Origin: Lutibaculum sp963816555
GTDB taxonomy: Bacteria > Pseudomonadota > Alphaproteobacteria > Rhizobiales > Tepidamorphaceae
Length of the DNA stretch: 64,000 nt
Direction of reading: 5' to 3'
NCBI GenBank assembly: GCA_963816555.1
Contig: CAWFLD010000017.1
Coordinates: forward strand, 175,899 to 239,898
The notes under the pieces are model-generated. The model was not told where the DNA came from. It saw only the letters and a list, made by a program, of their open reading frames with translations, and did no database searches. A program made the translations under genes and the position numbers. Shown here piece after piece: positions 8,357 through 19,390 of this stretch. Position 1 is the first letter of the stretch; each line of letters starts with the position of its first letter.

Positions 8357-9181
8357 CTAGCGCTCCGTCGCCTCGATCAGCTTCGCCAGCCTGAGGAAGC
8401 GGTAGAAGCTGTTGATCGTGGCGAAGACGAAGCCGCGCCAGCCGCCGGTGAAGTGGCGGCGGAACACGTAGTACTTGACGAACGAGAACGGCATCTCGAG
8501 CGGCAGGCGCAGCATGAGGCCGGCCCGGCTCGGCCGCTTCAGCGTGTCGGCCTGCAGGTCGCTGTAGGCGTTCAGCTTCAGCACCAGCGCGCCGAACGAG
8601 CGGTAGGAGAAATGGTTGGCGTGGTGGCCGAGCCGCACGACCTTCGCCCCCGGCGGCAGCACCACCCGGTCGTGCACCGGGCTGTCGGAATAGCGGCCCG
8701 CCCGCCGGTCGTAGAGGCGCACCGGGCTCGGGCCGTCGGCCAGCGCCCGCGGCGCCGCGGCGCCGGGATAGACGAGCGCGAGCTTGAAGGCATAGAAGCG
8801 CGCCGCCGGCTCGCCGCCGGCGAACAGCGAGGCGATCTCGCGGCAGCAGGCCGGGGCTCGGCACCTCGTCGGCATCGAGGTTCAGGAGCCAGTCGTTGCG
8901 GCACTCGCCCTCGGCGAATCGCTTCTGCGGGCCGTAGCCGCTCCACGGATGCTCCAGCACCCGCGCCCCGAGCTCCGCGGCGTATTCGCGCGTGCCGTCC
9001 GTCGAGCCCGAATCGACGACCAGCACCTCGTCGACCAGGTCGCGGACCGCCTCGATCACGGCGCCGACGCGGTCGCGCTCGTCCCTCGTGATGATGAAGC
9101 ACGAGACCGGGAGCCGGGCCCCCGCCCGGCCCGGCGAGCGTGCCGGGCGCGGCCTCGGCCGTGAGGGGAATCAGGCGTCAT
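8357..9181 (-). CDS. Family 2 glycosyltransferase (WaaE/KdtX-like), frame breaks
   Basis: The N-terminal GT-A fold is clear: VSCFIITRDERDRVG, LVVDSGSTDGTREYA and NLDADEV, where DAD is the DXD nucleotide-sugar and metal site. The C-terminal part continues as FYAFKLALVYPG and VVRLGHHANHFSYRSF and ends in a basic, hydrophobic tail typical of lipopolysaccharide-core glucosyltransferases. The frame breaks near 8855-8870 and again near 9130-9140. The likely ATG at 9181 overlaps the malic enzyme stop by 11 bases. The acceptor is probably cell-envelope glycan, inferred from family only. Confidence 0.75.
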
Positions 9182-11465
9182 GCCCCTGCGCTTCGGCCAC
9201 GGCGACCGCCGTCATGTTCACGACGCCGCGCGCGGTGACCGACGGCGTGAGGATGTGGGCCGGCTTGTCGGCGCCGATCAGGATCGGCCCGACCGGCAGC
9301 GCGTCGGCGAGCGACTTCAGGAGCTCGTAGGCGATGTTGGCCGCGTCGAGGTTGGGCAGGATCAGCACGTTCGCCTCGCCGGTCAGCTCCGAGCGCGGGA
9401 AGATCCGGCTGCGCAGCACCTCGTCGAGCGCCGCGTCGCCGTGCATCTCGCCCTCGACCTCGATGTCCGGCGCCATCCGGCGCAGGATCTGGACGCGCCT
9501 CGCGCATCTTCTGCGCGCTCTCGCTGTCGGACGAGCCGAAGCTCGAATGCGACAGGAGCGCGATCTTCGGCGTCAGGCCGAAGCGGTTGACGTGCTTCGG
9601 CGGCCGAGCGGCGCCATGTCGGCGATGTCCGCCGCGCCGGGGTTCTGGCTGACGAAGGTGTCGGCGAGGAAATAGGCGCCGCGCGGCATGATGAGCAGGC
9701 TCAGCGCCGAGAAGTCGCGCGCGCCCTGCGCGCAGGCCGATGATGTTGCGCACCCAGCGCAGGTGGCTGTCGAAGCGGCCCTCGAGGCCGCAGATCATCG
9801 CGTCCGCCTCGCCGCGGATGCACCGACAGCGCGGCGATCACGGTCGTGTTGGTGCGCACCAGCGTGCGCGCGAGATCGGGCGTCACGCCCTTGCGGCACG
9901 TCCGGTCGAGGAACGTCTCGACATAGTCGCGGTAGCGCGGATCGTCCTCGGGATTGACGACCTCGAAGTCGGTGCCGGGCCGGATCGGTCAGGCCGTAGC
10001 GCTTCAGCCGGGTCTCGATCACCGACGGGCGCCCGACCAGGATCGGCCGGGCGAGCCCCTCCTCCACGACGACCTGGGCCGCCCGCAGGATGCGCTCGTC
10101 CTCGCCCTCGGCGTAGATGACCCGCTTCGGGTCGGCCTTCGCCTGCGAGAACATCGGCTTCATCACGAAGCCGGAGCGGAAGACGAAGCGGTTGAGCCGG
10201 TCCTCGTAGGCCTCGAAGTCCTCGATCGGCCGCGAGGCGACGCCGCTGTCCATGGCCGCGCGCGCGACGGCGGGCGCGATGCGCAGGATCAGCCGCGGAT
10301 CGAACGGCGCGGGGATCAGGTAGTCGCGCCCGAACAGCCGGCTCTCGCCGCCATAGGCCCTGGCCACCACGTCGGACGGCGTCTCGTGCGCGAGGTCGGC
10401 GATGGCGCGCACGGCCGCCGCCTTCATCGCCTCGTTGATCGCCGTCGCGCCGACGTCGAGCGCGCCCCGGAACAGGTAGGGGAAGCAGAGGACGTTGTTC
10501 ACCTGGTTCGGGATGTCGGAGCGCCCGGTGCAGATCATCGCGTCCGGCCGCACCTCGAGCGCCACCTCCGGCAGGATCTCCGGGTTCGGGTTGGCGAGCG
10601 CCATGATCAGCGGGTTCTCGCGCCATGGTCTTCACCATCTCGGGCTTGAGAATCCCGCCGACCGACAGGCCGAGGAAGATGTCGGCGCCCTCGATCACCT
10701 CGGCCAGCGTCCGCTTGTCGGTCTTCTGCGCGTAGACCGACTTCCAGCGGTCCATCTCCTCGGCGCGGCCCTCGTAGGCGACGCCGTGGATGTCGGTGAC
10801 CCAGATGTTCTCGCGCTTCACGCCGAGCGTGACGAGCAGGTTGAGGCAGGCGAGCGCCGCGGCGCCCGCGCCCGAGGTGACGACCTTCACGTCCTCGAAG
10901 CGCTTGCCCGCCAGGCGCAGCGCGTTCGTGATCGCCGGCGCGCGACGATGATCGCCGTGCCGTGCTGGTCGTCGTGGAAGACCGGGATGTTCAGCCGTTC
11001 GGTGAGCTTCGCCTCGATCTCGAAGCACTCGGGCGACTTGATGTCCTCGAGGTTGATGCCGCCGAAGGTCGGCTCGAGCGCGGCGACGACCTCGACGACC
11101 TTGTCGGGGTCGCGCGGCTCGATCTCGATGTCGAAGACGTCGATGCCGGCGAACTTCTTGAAGAGGACGGCCTTGCCCTCCATCACCGGCTTGGAGGCGA
11201 GCGGGCCGATCGCGCCGAGGCCCAGCACCGCGGTGCCGTTCGAGATCACGGCGACGAGGTTGGCGCGCGCGGTGAGGTTGGCGGCCTCGGCCGGATCGTC
11301 GACGATCGCCTCGCAGGCGGCCGCGACGCCCGGCGAATAGGCCAGCGCCAGGTCGCGCTGGTTGCCGAGCGGCTTGATCGCACGGATCTCGAGTTTCCCC
11401 GGACGCGGCAACCGGTGATAGACGAGCGCACCCGATCGCAGGTCGTCCGACAGATTGCTCGCCAT
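9171..11465 (-). CDS. maeB: NADP-dependent malic enzyme with C-terminal phosphotransacetylase-like domain (MaeB), multiple frame breaks
   Basis: About 765 residues, as expected for the MaeB chimera. Residues about 1-430 are the malic enzyme, which decarboxylates malate to pyruvate with NADP: GNQRDLALAYSPGVA, NGTAVLGLGAIG, PVFHDDQHGTAIIVA, then DIFLGLSVGGILKPEMV and ALANPNPEI. Residues about 430-765 are a phosphotransacetylase-like regulatory domain (KRVIYAEGEDERILRAAQVV, ending HILTPSVTARGVVNMTAVAV). The frame breaks near 10940, 10622, 9985, 9825, 9735, 9605 and 9497, but the protein can be followed throughout. So many breaks in an otherwise conserved gene suggest sequence errors. Confidence 0.9.
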
Positions 11466-11524
11466 GCTCTTCCCCGCGTCTTGTTCCGGATGATCGGGCC
11501 GGCGGACGCCGGCCACGGCCTCAG

Positions 11525-13314
11525 TCAGCTCGATTGTTGGCGAGACTGCGGCAAGGCGAGCCTGATGTGAAGCTCGCGAAGCTGTTTCGCGGAGACTTCG
11601 GACGGCGCGCCCATCATCAGGTCCTGCGCCTGCTGGTTCATCGGGAACATGACGACCTCGCGCAGGTTCTCCTCGCCGCAGAGCAGCATGACGATGCGGT
11701 CGATGCCCGGCGCGATGCCGCCATGCGGCGGGGCGCCGTACTGCAGCGCGCGCAGCATGCCGCCGAACTTCTCCTCCAGCACGTCCTCGCCGTAGCCGGC
11801 GATGTCGAAGGCCTTCTTCATGATCTCCGGCTTGTGGTTCCGGATCGCGCCCGACGACAGCTCGATGCCGTTGCAGACGATGTCGTACTGGAAGGCCTTG
11901 ATCTCCAGCGGATCCATCGTCTCCAGCGCCTCGAGGCCGCCCTGCGGCATCGAGAACGGGTTGTGCGAGAAGTCGACCTTCTTCTCGTCCTCGTTCCACT
12001 CGAACATCGGGAAGTCGACGATCCAGCAGAACGCGAAGCGGTCCTGCGCGATCAGGCCGAGCTCCTCGCCGACCCGCTGGCGCGCGCGGCCGGCGAAGGC
12101 GACGAAGGTCTTCGGCTTGCCCGCCACGAAGAACACCGCGTCGCCGTCGGCGAGGCCGAGCTGGGTCCGGATCGCCTCGGTGCGCTCCGGCCCGATGTTC
12201 TTGGCGACCGGGCCGGCGCCCTCGCCCTCGCGGAAGAAGATGTAGCCGAGCCCCGGCTGCCCCTCGCCCTGCGCCCAGGAGTTCATCCGGTCGCAGAAGG
12301 CGCGGCTGCCGCCGCCCTTGGCCGGGAATCGCCCAGACCTCGGCCTCGGGGTCCTTCTCGAGGATGTTGGCGAACACCTTGAAGCCGGAGCCGCGGAAGG
12401 CCTCGGTGACGTCCTCCATCTCGATCGGGTTGCGCAGGTCGGGCTTGTCGGAGCCGTACTTGCGCATCGCCTCGCGTAGGGGATGCGCGGGAACTCGGGC
12501 GTCACGTGCTTGCCGTCGCCGAACTCCTCGAACAGCCCCCGCAGCACCGGCTCGACGGCCTCGAACACGTCGTCCTGCGTGACGAAGCTCATCTCGATGT
12601 CGAGCTGGTAGAACTCGCCGGGCGAGCGGTCGGCGCGGGCGTCCTCGTCGCGGAAGCACGGCGCGATCTGGAAGTAGCGGTCGAAGCCCGCGATCATGAT
12701 CAGCTGCTTGAACTGCTGCGGCGCCTGCGGCAGCGCGTAGAACTTGCCCGGATGCATGCGGCACGGCACCAGGAAGTCGCGCGCGCCCTCGGGGCTCGAG
12801 GCCGTCAGGATCGGCGTCTGGAACTCGAAGAAGCCCTCCTGCATCATCCGCTGGCGCAGCGAGGCGATGATCTGCGAGCGCTTGACGATGTTCTGGTGCA
12901 GCTTCTCGCGGCGCAGGTCGAGGAAGCGGTAGCGCAGCCGCGTCTCCTCGGGATAGTGCGCGTCGCCGAACACCGGCATCGGCAGCTCAGCCGCCGCGCA
13001 CAGCACCTCCAGCCCGTCGATGAACACCTCGATCGCCGCCGGTGTCGAGGTTCTCGTTGAAGGTCTCGGACGGCGCGGCTGCGGACCCGCCCGTCGATGC
13101 GGATGACCCACTCGGCGCGCACCTTCTCGACGTCGGCGAAGGCCGGCGAATCGGGATCGGCGACGCACTGCGTGATGCCGTAGTGGTCGCGCAGGTCGAT
13201 GAAGAGCAGACCGCCATGGTCGCGCACGCGATGCACCCAGCCGGACAGCCGGACCGTCTCGCCGACATCGGCTTCGCGAAGGGCGCCGCACGTGTGCGTC
13301 CGGAACGGATGCAT
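11525..13314 (-). CDS. aspS: Aspartyl-tRNA(Asp/Asn) synthetase, four or more frame breaks
   Basis: A class II synthetase of about 596 residues. The N-terminal OB fold reads MHPFRTHTCGALREADVG, then VRLSGWVHRVRDHGGLLFID. Motif 2 is FRDEDARADRSPGEFYQLD; the GAD-type insertion follows, and motif 3 is PHGGIAPGIDRIVMLLCG. The bacterial-length protein, with no asnS in view, could be the non-discriminating type that feeds the GatCAB route, but this cannot be decided here. The frame breaks near 13075, 13040, 12480 and 12328. Because the gene is essential, these are almost certainly sequence errors. Confidence 0.92.
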
Positions 13315-13637
13315 CTGTACTTCCTTACTCTCAAGGCTCTCGAAATTGCGCCGGAGAGGCGCATACGCTCCGGGGGATGTCAATAGTGGCGGGGGTGGCG
13401 CCGGGGCCCCTCGGAATGCCCGCGCGCTCTGCTATAGTGGCGCATTAGGAAATGCCGTTTCGAATGACCCCCGCCCTCCTTCCTCGCCCACTGCGACCTG
13501 CCGCTGCCGCCCTGCGCCCGGACGGGCGCCGCGCCCCGGCGGCCTGCATTCGCGCGTCTTCGCCCGGCCCGCGCGGCCGGCGCGCGCGGCTCGATGAACG
13601 GCGGTGCAAATCCTCAAGGCTCGGATATACAGCGACT
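13315..13637. other. Divergent intergenic region between aspS and rnd
   Basis: These 323 bases hold no convincing gene. Both neighbours are transcribed away from it, so it should contain two promoters. On the minus strand a consensus -35 hexamer TTGACA lies at 13378-13383, 64 bases before aspS. On the plus strand TATAGT at 13433-13438 is the best -10-like hexamer towards rnd, but it has no good -35. Confidence 0.5.
13355..13383 (-). promoter_or_regulatory. Candidate aspS promoter (TTGACA -35)
   Basis: TTGACA reads on the minus strand at 13383-13378, followed by CCTCTC/GCCTCT at about 17 bases spacing as a weak -10. A strong -35 with a poor -10 is usual in Alphaproteobacteria. The position, about 60 bases before the aspS start, fits. 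Confidence 0.4.
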
Positions 13638-14834
13638 ATGAAGATCATAACCACGAGCGAAGACCTCGAACGCGCCTGCGCCGAGCTCGAGGGCTGTCCC
13701 TACATCACCGTCGACACCGAGTTCATGCGCGAGTCGACCTACTGGCCGAAGCTGTGCCTGATCCAGATGGCGCCGCCGGAGGGCGACGCGATCATCGTCG
13801 ACACGATCGCCGACCTCGATCTCGCGCCGTTCTTCCGGCTGATGGCGGACGAGCGGACCGTGAAGGTCTTCCACGCCGCGCGGCAGGACGTCGAGATCGT
13901 CCACCACATGGCCGACATCATCCCGCATCCGCTGTTCGACACCCAGGTCGCCGCCTCGGTGTGCGGCTATGGCGAGTTGATCGGCTACGAGGCGCTGGTG
14001 CGGCAGATCGCCGACGGCACGATCGACAAGAGCCACCGCTTCACCGACTGGAGCCGCCGTCCGCTGAGCGAGGCGCAGCTCGTCTACGCCGCCGCCGACG
14101 TGACCTATCTCCGGCCGATCTACGAGGCGCTGTCCGAGAAGGTCGACAAGCTCGGCCGCCGCGAGTGGATCAGCGAGGAGATGGCGATCCTGACCTCGCC
14201 CTCGACCTATCGCACGGAGCCGGAGGAGGCGTGGAAGCGCCTCAAGATGAAGGTCAAGAAGCCGCGCGACCTGGCGATCCTGATGGCGCTGGCGGAATGG
14301 CGCGAGCGCGAGGCGCAGACCCGCGACGTGCCGCGCTCGCGCGTGCTGAAGGACGACGCGCTCTACGAGATCGCCATGCACGCGCCCGACAGCGAGCAGG
14401 CGCTCGGCCGGCTGCGCGGCGTGCCGAACGGCTACGAGCGCTCGGCGAGCGGCCGCAGCATCGTCGAGATCGTCAAGGAGGTGAAGGCGCGCCCGGCGGA
14501 CACGCTCCCCAAGGTGCCGCGGTCGGAGGGCGCGCGGCGGGCCTCCGGGCCCGTGGCCGATCTCCTGAAGGTGCTCCTCAAGCACGTCGCCGACCGCAAC
14601 CGGGTCGCCTCGCGGCTCATCGCCAACGCCGAGGACGTCGAGGCGCTGGCGGCCGACGACGAGGCCGACGTGCCGGCGCTCAGCGGCTGGCGGCGCGAGC
14701 TGTTCGGCGACAAGGCGCTGGCCCTGAAGCAGGGGCGCCTGAGCCTCGCCATCCAGGGCGAGTCGCTGCGCCTCGAGGAGCGCGAGCCGCCCGCCCGCAA
14801 GGAGAAGGCGCGCTCGCGCAGCCGCTCAGGGTGA
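13638..14834 (+). CDS. rnd: Ribonuclease D
   Basis: A 398-residue 3'-5' exoribonuclease that trims tRNA and other structured RNA ends. The DEDDy nuclease domain (residues about 1-175) shows VDTEFMRESTYWPKLCLIQ (DxE), FHAARQDVEIV, and the third motif QLVYAAADVTYL with the Tyr/Asp pair. An HRDC domain follows at about 205-285 (AILMALAEWREREAQTRDVP), then a second helical region. The start ATG is the one directly before KIITTSEDLE. Its stop overlaps the convergent ppx stop by nine bases. Confidence 0.93.
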   Translation: MKIITTSEDLERACAELEGCPYITVDTEFMRESTYWPKLCLIQMAPPEGDAIIVDTIADLDLAPFFRLMADERTVKVFHAARQDVEIVHHMADIIPHPLFDTQVAASVCGYGELIGYEALVRQIADGTIDKSHRFTDWSRRPLSEAQLVYAAADVTYLRPIYEALSEKVDKLGRREWISEEMAILTSPSTYRTEPEEAWKRLKMKVKKPRDLAILMALAEWREREAQTRDVPRSRVLKDDALYEIAMHAPDSEQALGRLRGVPNGYERSASGRSIVEIVKEVKARPADTLPKVPRSEGARRASGPVADLLKVLLKHVADRNRVASRLIANAEDVEALAADDEADVPALSGWRRELFGDKALALKQGRLSLAIQGESLRLEEREPPARKEKARSRSRSG

Positions 14835-16394
14835 GACGTCGAGCGCCGAGCGGCGGTCGAGGACCTTCGCGAGCGTCTTGAGGCGGTTCTCGACGCGGCT
14901 GCCGGCCAGCTCGACGGCCTGGCCGTTCAGTTTCAGCCTGACGATCTCCCGCTCGATGCGGATCGAGGTGTCCGGAAGGATGCCCGGCATGCCGCCGCAC
15001 AAGAGGTGCGCCATCCGCATGGCGGCGCCGAGCACGCGGGCGCGGTGCAGCAGGCGCGCGCTCGCCAGCTCGCGGATTCGCGGGCTCAGCTCGTCCGACA
15101 GAAGCCCCGCGTGCCGGTAGAACACCGCCAGCGACAGGAAGGCGCGGCCGGAATGGTCGATGCCGCTCAGCGCGGCGTTGGCGAGGATGTTGAGCGCCTG
15201 CTCGCCGCGATAGTCGGGATGGGCGCGCCAGCCGATGTCGACGACGAGGCAGGCCGCATGGCGCAGGCGCCGCTCCTCCGGCGTCTCCTCCAGGCCCGCC
15301 TGCTCGAACAGCGCGTCCGTCCACTCGAAGAGCTCTTCCCCGACGGTGGGCGAGCGCGCCCGGAGATAGCCGAGCTGCGCGCAGGCGACGAGCAGCGGGT
15401 CCTGCGCCTTCTCCTCGTCCGGCAGCAGCGTGTAGAGCAGTCCCTCGCGCACGCCGTAGGCGGATATGACGACGCGCTCCGGCTCGGCCCGCCGCAGCAG
15501 GTGCTCGAGGATGATCGCGCCGTAGGGCAGCAGGCTGCGCCGCGCCTCGCTGACGGCGGAGATCGAATCGAGGGCCGCCGGCTTCTCGCGCCTGACGATG
15601 CTGCAGAACTCGATCGCCTTGTCCGTGGGGATCGAGTAGCCGTGCATCACGTGCAGCGGGTAGCCGCTCTGCGCCATGTGGAGCCGCGCGAGCGCGCGGA
15701 ACGTGCCGCCGATCGCGTAGAACTCGCGGTCGCGGCCGGCGGCCAGGATCGGCGTCGCGTCGAGGCTCTCCACGACGAGGCTCTCGGCCTTCTTGAGCGA
15801 CCGCCCGGCGACGTCCATCAGCCGCAGGCCGCCGAGCGGCACCGTCGTGCCGTCGCCGATATGGCCGGTGTCGACGTCGACGAGCTCGAGGCTGCCGCCG
15901 CCGAGGTCGCCGACGAGGCCGCCCGGCCGGTGCGTGCCCGCCAGCACCCCGTAGGCCGAGAGCTGCGCCTCCTCCGGTCCCGAGAGCACGCGGACGGGCG
16001 TCCGGCACACACGCTCGGCCTCGGCGACGAACGCCTCGCCGTTCGACGCCTCGCGGGCCGCCGCCGTGGCGATGACGTGCAGCGAGGTCACCTCCAGGTG
16101 GTCGGCCAGCGCGCGGAAGCGGCGCAGCGCCGTCAGCGCCCGCTCGATCGCGTCCTCGTCGAGCACGCCGCGCGTCGCGACGTGGCGGCCGAGGCCGCAG
16201 AGGACCTTCTCGTTGAACAGGGGCGTCGGCGAGCGCGACAGCCCCTCGTAGACGACGAGGCGGACGGAGTTGGAACCGATGTCGATGACGGCCACCGGGC
16301 GGAGCCCGGGCAGGCGCCCGGGCGCAGCGTAGGGGGTGGCGTCGACGTGCTCAGTCGGCGTCTTCGCTGATCGGGTCTGGGTAGTTCTGGTCAA
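14826..16394 (-). CDS. ppx: Exopolyphosphatase/guanosine pentaphosphatase (Ppx/GppA family)
   Basis: A 522-residue ASKHA-fold phosphatase that releases phosphate from polyphosphate chain ends, and possibly hydrolyses pppGpp. Key stretches are VAVIDIGSNSVRLVVYEG, EEAQLSAYGVL, LVGDLGGGSLELVDVD, AIGGTFRALARLHM and ISAYGVREGLLY. The C-terminal helical domain is present. It overlaps the ppk 3' end by 44 bases in the same orientation. Pairing of ppk and ppx in one operon is common and lets the cell set polyphosphate levels. Confidence 0.92.
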   Translation of the reverse strand: MTRTTQTRSAKTPTEHVDATPYAAPGRLPGLRPVAVIDIGSNSVRLVVYEGLSRSPTPLFNEKVLCGLGRHVATRGVLDEDAIERALTALRRFRALADHLEVTSLHVIATAAAREASNGEAFVAEAERVCRTPVRVLSGPEEAQLSAYGVLAGTHRPGGLVGDLGGGSLELVDVDTGHIGDGTTVPLGGLRLMDVAGRSLKKAESLVVESLDATPILAAGRDREFYAIGGTFRALARLHMAQSGYPLHVMHGYSIPTDKAIEFCSIVRREKPAALDSISAVSEARRSLLPYGAIILEHLLRRAEPERVVISAYGVREGLLYTLLPDEEKAQDPLLVACAQLGYLRARSPTVGEELFEWTDALFEQAGLEETPEERRLRHAACLVVDIGWRAHPDYRGEQALNILANAALSGIDHSGRAFLSLAVFYRHAGLLSDELSPRIRELASARLLHRARVLGAAMRMAHLLCGGMPGILPDTSIRIEREIVRLKLNGQAVELAGSRVENRLKTLAKVLDRRSALDVSP

Positions 16395-18583
16395 TCGATT
16401 TTCCGCGGCCGGACAGGCTGGGGTTCGTCATGAAGTAGCGATGGGCGTTGAACCGGCGGTCCCGGGGTCCCGGGACCACGCGGCGCGCCCCGCCATCAGG
16501 TAGAAGGTCCCAGCTCTGCTCGTTGTCCTTCAGATTGGCGACCATGATCTGGTCGAGGATCTGGGCGTGCACCGTCGGATTCGTGATCTTCACCATCGCC
16601 TCGACGCGACGGTTCAGATTGCGCGGCATCCAGTCGGCACTGGAGATGTAGACCGCGGCCTCCGGCGAGGGAAGACCGTGGCCCTGCCCGAAGCAGCAAA
16701 TGCGCGAGTGCTCGAGGAAGCGGCCGATGATGCTCTTGACGTGGATGTTCTCGGAAAGGCCGGGAATGCCGGGCCGCAGGCAGCATATGCCGCGGACGAT
16801 GAGCTGGACCGACACGCCCGCCCGGCTCGCCCGGTACAGCGCGTCGATCACGTCGGGATCGACGATCGAGTTCATCTTCGCCCAGATCTCGGCCGGCCGG
16901 CCCGCCTCGGCGTGCGCGATCTCGTTCGCAATGTTCTGCAGGATCGTCTTCTTCAGCGTGTAGGGCGAGACCGTCATGATCTCGAGGCCGCCCGGCTCCG
17001 CGTAGCCGGTGATGAAGTTGAAGATCCGCGCCACGTCGCGCGTGATCACGGGATCGTCCGTGAAGTAGGACAGGTCGGTGTAGATGCGCGCCGTGATCGG
17101 GTGGTAGTTGCCCGTGCCGATATGGACGTAGGAGCGCAGCTCGCCGCCCTCCCGGCGCACCACGAGGGACAGCTTGGCGTGCGTCTTCAGCTCGACGAAG
17201 CCGAACACGACCTGCACGCCGGCGCGCTCGAGGTCGCGCGCCCACTTGATGTTCGCCTCCTCGTCGAACCGCGCCTTCAGCTCGACGACGGCGGTCACCG
17301 ACTTGCCGGCCTCGGCCGCGTCCATCAGCGCCGCGCACGATCGGCGAGTCGTTCGACGTCCGGTAGAGCGTCTGCTTGATCGCCACCACCTCCGGGTCGG
17401 CCGCCGCCTGGCGCAGGAACTGCAGCACCACGTCGAACGACTCGTAGGGGTGATGGACGATCAGGTCCTTCTGCTGGATCGCCGCGAAGCAGTCGCCGCC
17501 GTGGTCGCGGATGCGCTCGGGGAAGCGCGGCGTGTAGGGCGGGAACTTCAGCTCCGGCCGCTCGATCGAGACGATCTGCGAGAGGTCGGGCAGCGCCAGC
17601 ACGCCGTCGACGATGAAGATCTCCTCGTTCGTGACGGCGAACTCGGACGCGACGAAGCTCTGCAGGCCCGCCGGCATGGAATGCTCGACCTCGAGCCGGA
17701 TCACCGATCCGCGCCGGCGCCGCTTCAGCGCCGATTCGAAGAAGCGGACGAGGTCCTCGGCCTCCTCCTCGAGCTCGATGTCGCTGTCGCGGATGACGCG
17801 GAAGGCGCCGCCGCCGCGGATCTCGTAGCCGGGGAACAGGCGCCCGATGAACAGCTCGACCACCGTCTCGAGCCGGATCAGGCGGGTCTCCGGCTTGCCG
17901 TCGGCGCCCGTCCGGCTCGGCAGCGACACGAAGCGGTCGATCTTCTGCGGCATGCGCACGAGCGCGCGCATCAGCCGGCCATCCTCGGGACGCAGCAACT
18001 CGAGCGCCAGCGACAGGCCGAGATTCGGGATGAACGGGAACGGGTGCGCCGGGTCGATGGCGAGCGGCGTCAGGATCGGGAACACCTTCTCCAGGAAGAA
18101 CTGCTCGAGGTCGTCGCGGTCGGCCTCGGTCAGGTCGGAGGCCTCGGTGATGACGACGCCGACCTCGGCCATCTCGCTGCGCAGCTCGCGCCAGCGCGCC
18201 TGCTGGTCGTGGCTGAGCGAGGCGACCGCCTCCTCGATCCGCGCGATCTGCTGGCGCGGCGTCAGGCCGTCCTGGCTGATCGTGTCGACGCCCTCGCGCT
18301 CCTGGCCCTTGAGGCCGGCGACGCGCACCATGAAGAACTCGTCGAGGTTGTTCGCCGAGATCGACAGGAAGCGCAGCCGCTCGAGCAGCGGGTGGTTGGG
18401 GTTCTCGGCCTCCTCGAGCACCCGCCGGTTGAAGCCGAGCCAGGACAGCTCGCGGTTGACGAAGCGGTCGGAGCTCGACAGCCAGCTCTCGAACTCCTCG
18501 TCGCTGACCCCGGCCTCGGGCTCGGCCGCGACGGCTTCAGGCTCTTCGTCCGGCTGACGCACAGCGTCCGTGCGGTCGTTCAT
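16351..18583 (-). CDS. ppk: Polyphosphate kinase 1, one frame break
   Basis: About 743 residues, the usual PPK1 length. The enzyme transfers the ATP gamma-phosphate to polyphosphate. The N-terminal domain opens with RFVNRELSWLGFNRRVLEEA; the catalytic domains include HHPYESFDVVLQFL, AIKQTLYRTSNDSPIV, KTHAKLSLVVRREGG (phospho-histidine loop), YVHIGTGNYHPITA, and the second HKD-like stretch SRICCFGQGHG with YISSADWMPRNLNRRVE. The frame shifts once near 17338 in a GTGCGCGGCGC run, and the protein resumes as ALMDAAEAGKSVTAVVELKA. The start is ATG 18583. Confidence 0.92.
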
Positions 18584-18715
18584 CGCTGTCGCTCCTGGCT
18601 CGGCCCGCCTGCGGGCGTGTCGTCGGTCGGCCCGGGGCGCGGGGCCCGGGCCGGCAGGTATACGTCGCTGGTGTGACCGTTCCTTTGCAGTGGCCCGGGG
18701 GCCGGACGCAAGGCT

Positions 18716-19390
18716 TCAGGCCGCTCCTTCGCCGCGCAGGATACGCGCCGCGAGGGCACGGGTCACCGGGCGCTTTTCCTCGATCGCGATCCGGTCGAGC
18801 TCGGCGACGAGCGCGTTGACGGCGGCGAAGCTGCGCTCGAGCCGCGGCACGATGTAGCGCAGCGTCCCCGGCTCGACCGACACCTGCCGGTCGGCGAACA
18901 GCTTGACGAGAAGCGCCTCAAGCAGCTCCTCGTCCGGCGCCCCGAGGCGGACGGCGGGCAGCCGCGACAGCCGCGACCTCAGGTCGCGGAGGTCGAGCCC
19001 CCAGGTGGCCGGCTCCGTCCGGCTCGTCACGAGAAGCGAGTGGCCGGCCCGCTCGATCTCGTTGACGAGGTGGAACAGGGCCGTCTCGTCGACGCCCTTT
19101 CCGCAGTTCTCGAGCACGAGCGCGCGGTGCCGGGCGAGCGCCGGCACGTCGGCCTCGCGCAGGTCCGCGGCGTCGAGCGCCTGCCCTTGCGTCCGCGTTC
19201 GCCAGATCTCGGCCAGGTGGCTCTTGCCGCTGCCTTCGGGGCCGAGCAGCAGGAGCACGCCGTAGGGCCAGTCGGGCCACCCCTCGATGGCGGCGAGCGC
19301 TGCGGCATTGGACGCACCGACGAGGAAGTCCTCACGCCCCATCGCCGCGCGATGCGGCAGGCCCAGTGCGAGTTGCCGCGGCTTCGTCAC
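18716..19390 (-). CDS. hda: Hda/HdaA-type DnaA-homologous regulator of replication initiation
   Basis: A 224-residue protein with the DnaA domain III AAA+ fold and no DNA-binding domain IV. It starts with QLALGLPHRAAMGREDFLVG, which contains the beta-clamp-binding motif QLALGLP. Walker A is GPEGSGKSH. Sensor and arginine-finger regions follow (SLLVTSRTEP, DLRSRLSRLPAVRLGAPDEE). With the sliding clamp, HdaA promotes hydrolysis of DnaA-bound ATP. It overlaps the PerM-like gene by 59 bases. Confidence 0.88.
   Translation of the reverse strand: MTKPRQLALGLPHRAAMGREDFLVGASNAAALAAIEGWPDWPYGVLLLLGPEGSGKSHLAEIWRTRTQGQALDAADLREADVPALARHRALVLENCGKGVDETALFHLVNEIERAGHSLLVTSRTEPATWGLDLRDLRSRLSRLPAVRLGAPDEELLEALLVKLFADRQVSVEPGTLRYIVPRLERSFAAVNALVAELDRIAIEEKRPVTRALAARILRGEGAA

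Noticed and set aside
9171..13314. Reading maeB and aspS as decaying pseudogenes
   Set aside because: Every conserved motif is present once and in order, and aspS is essential. Single-base sequence errors explain the breaks better.
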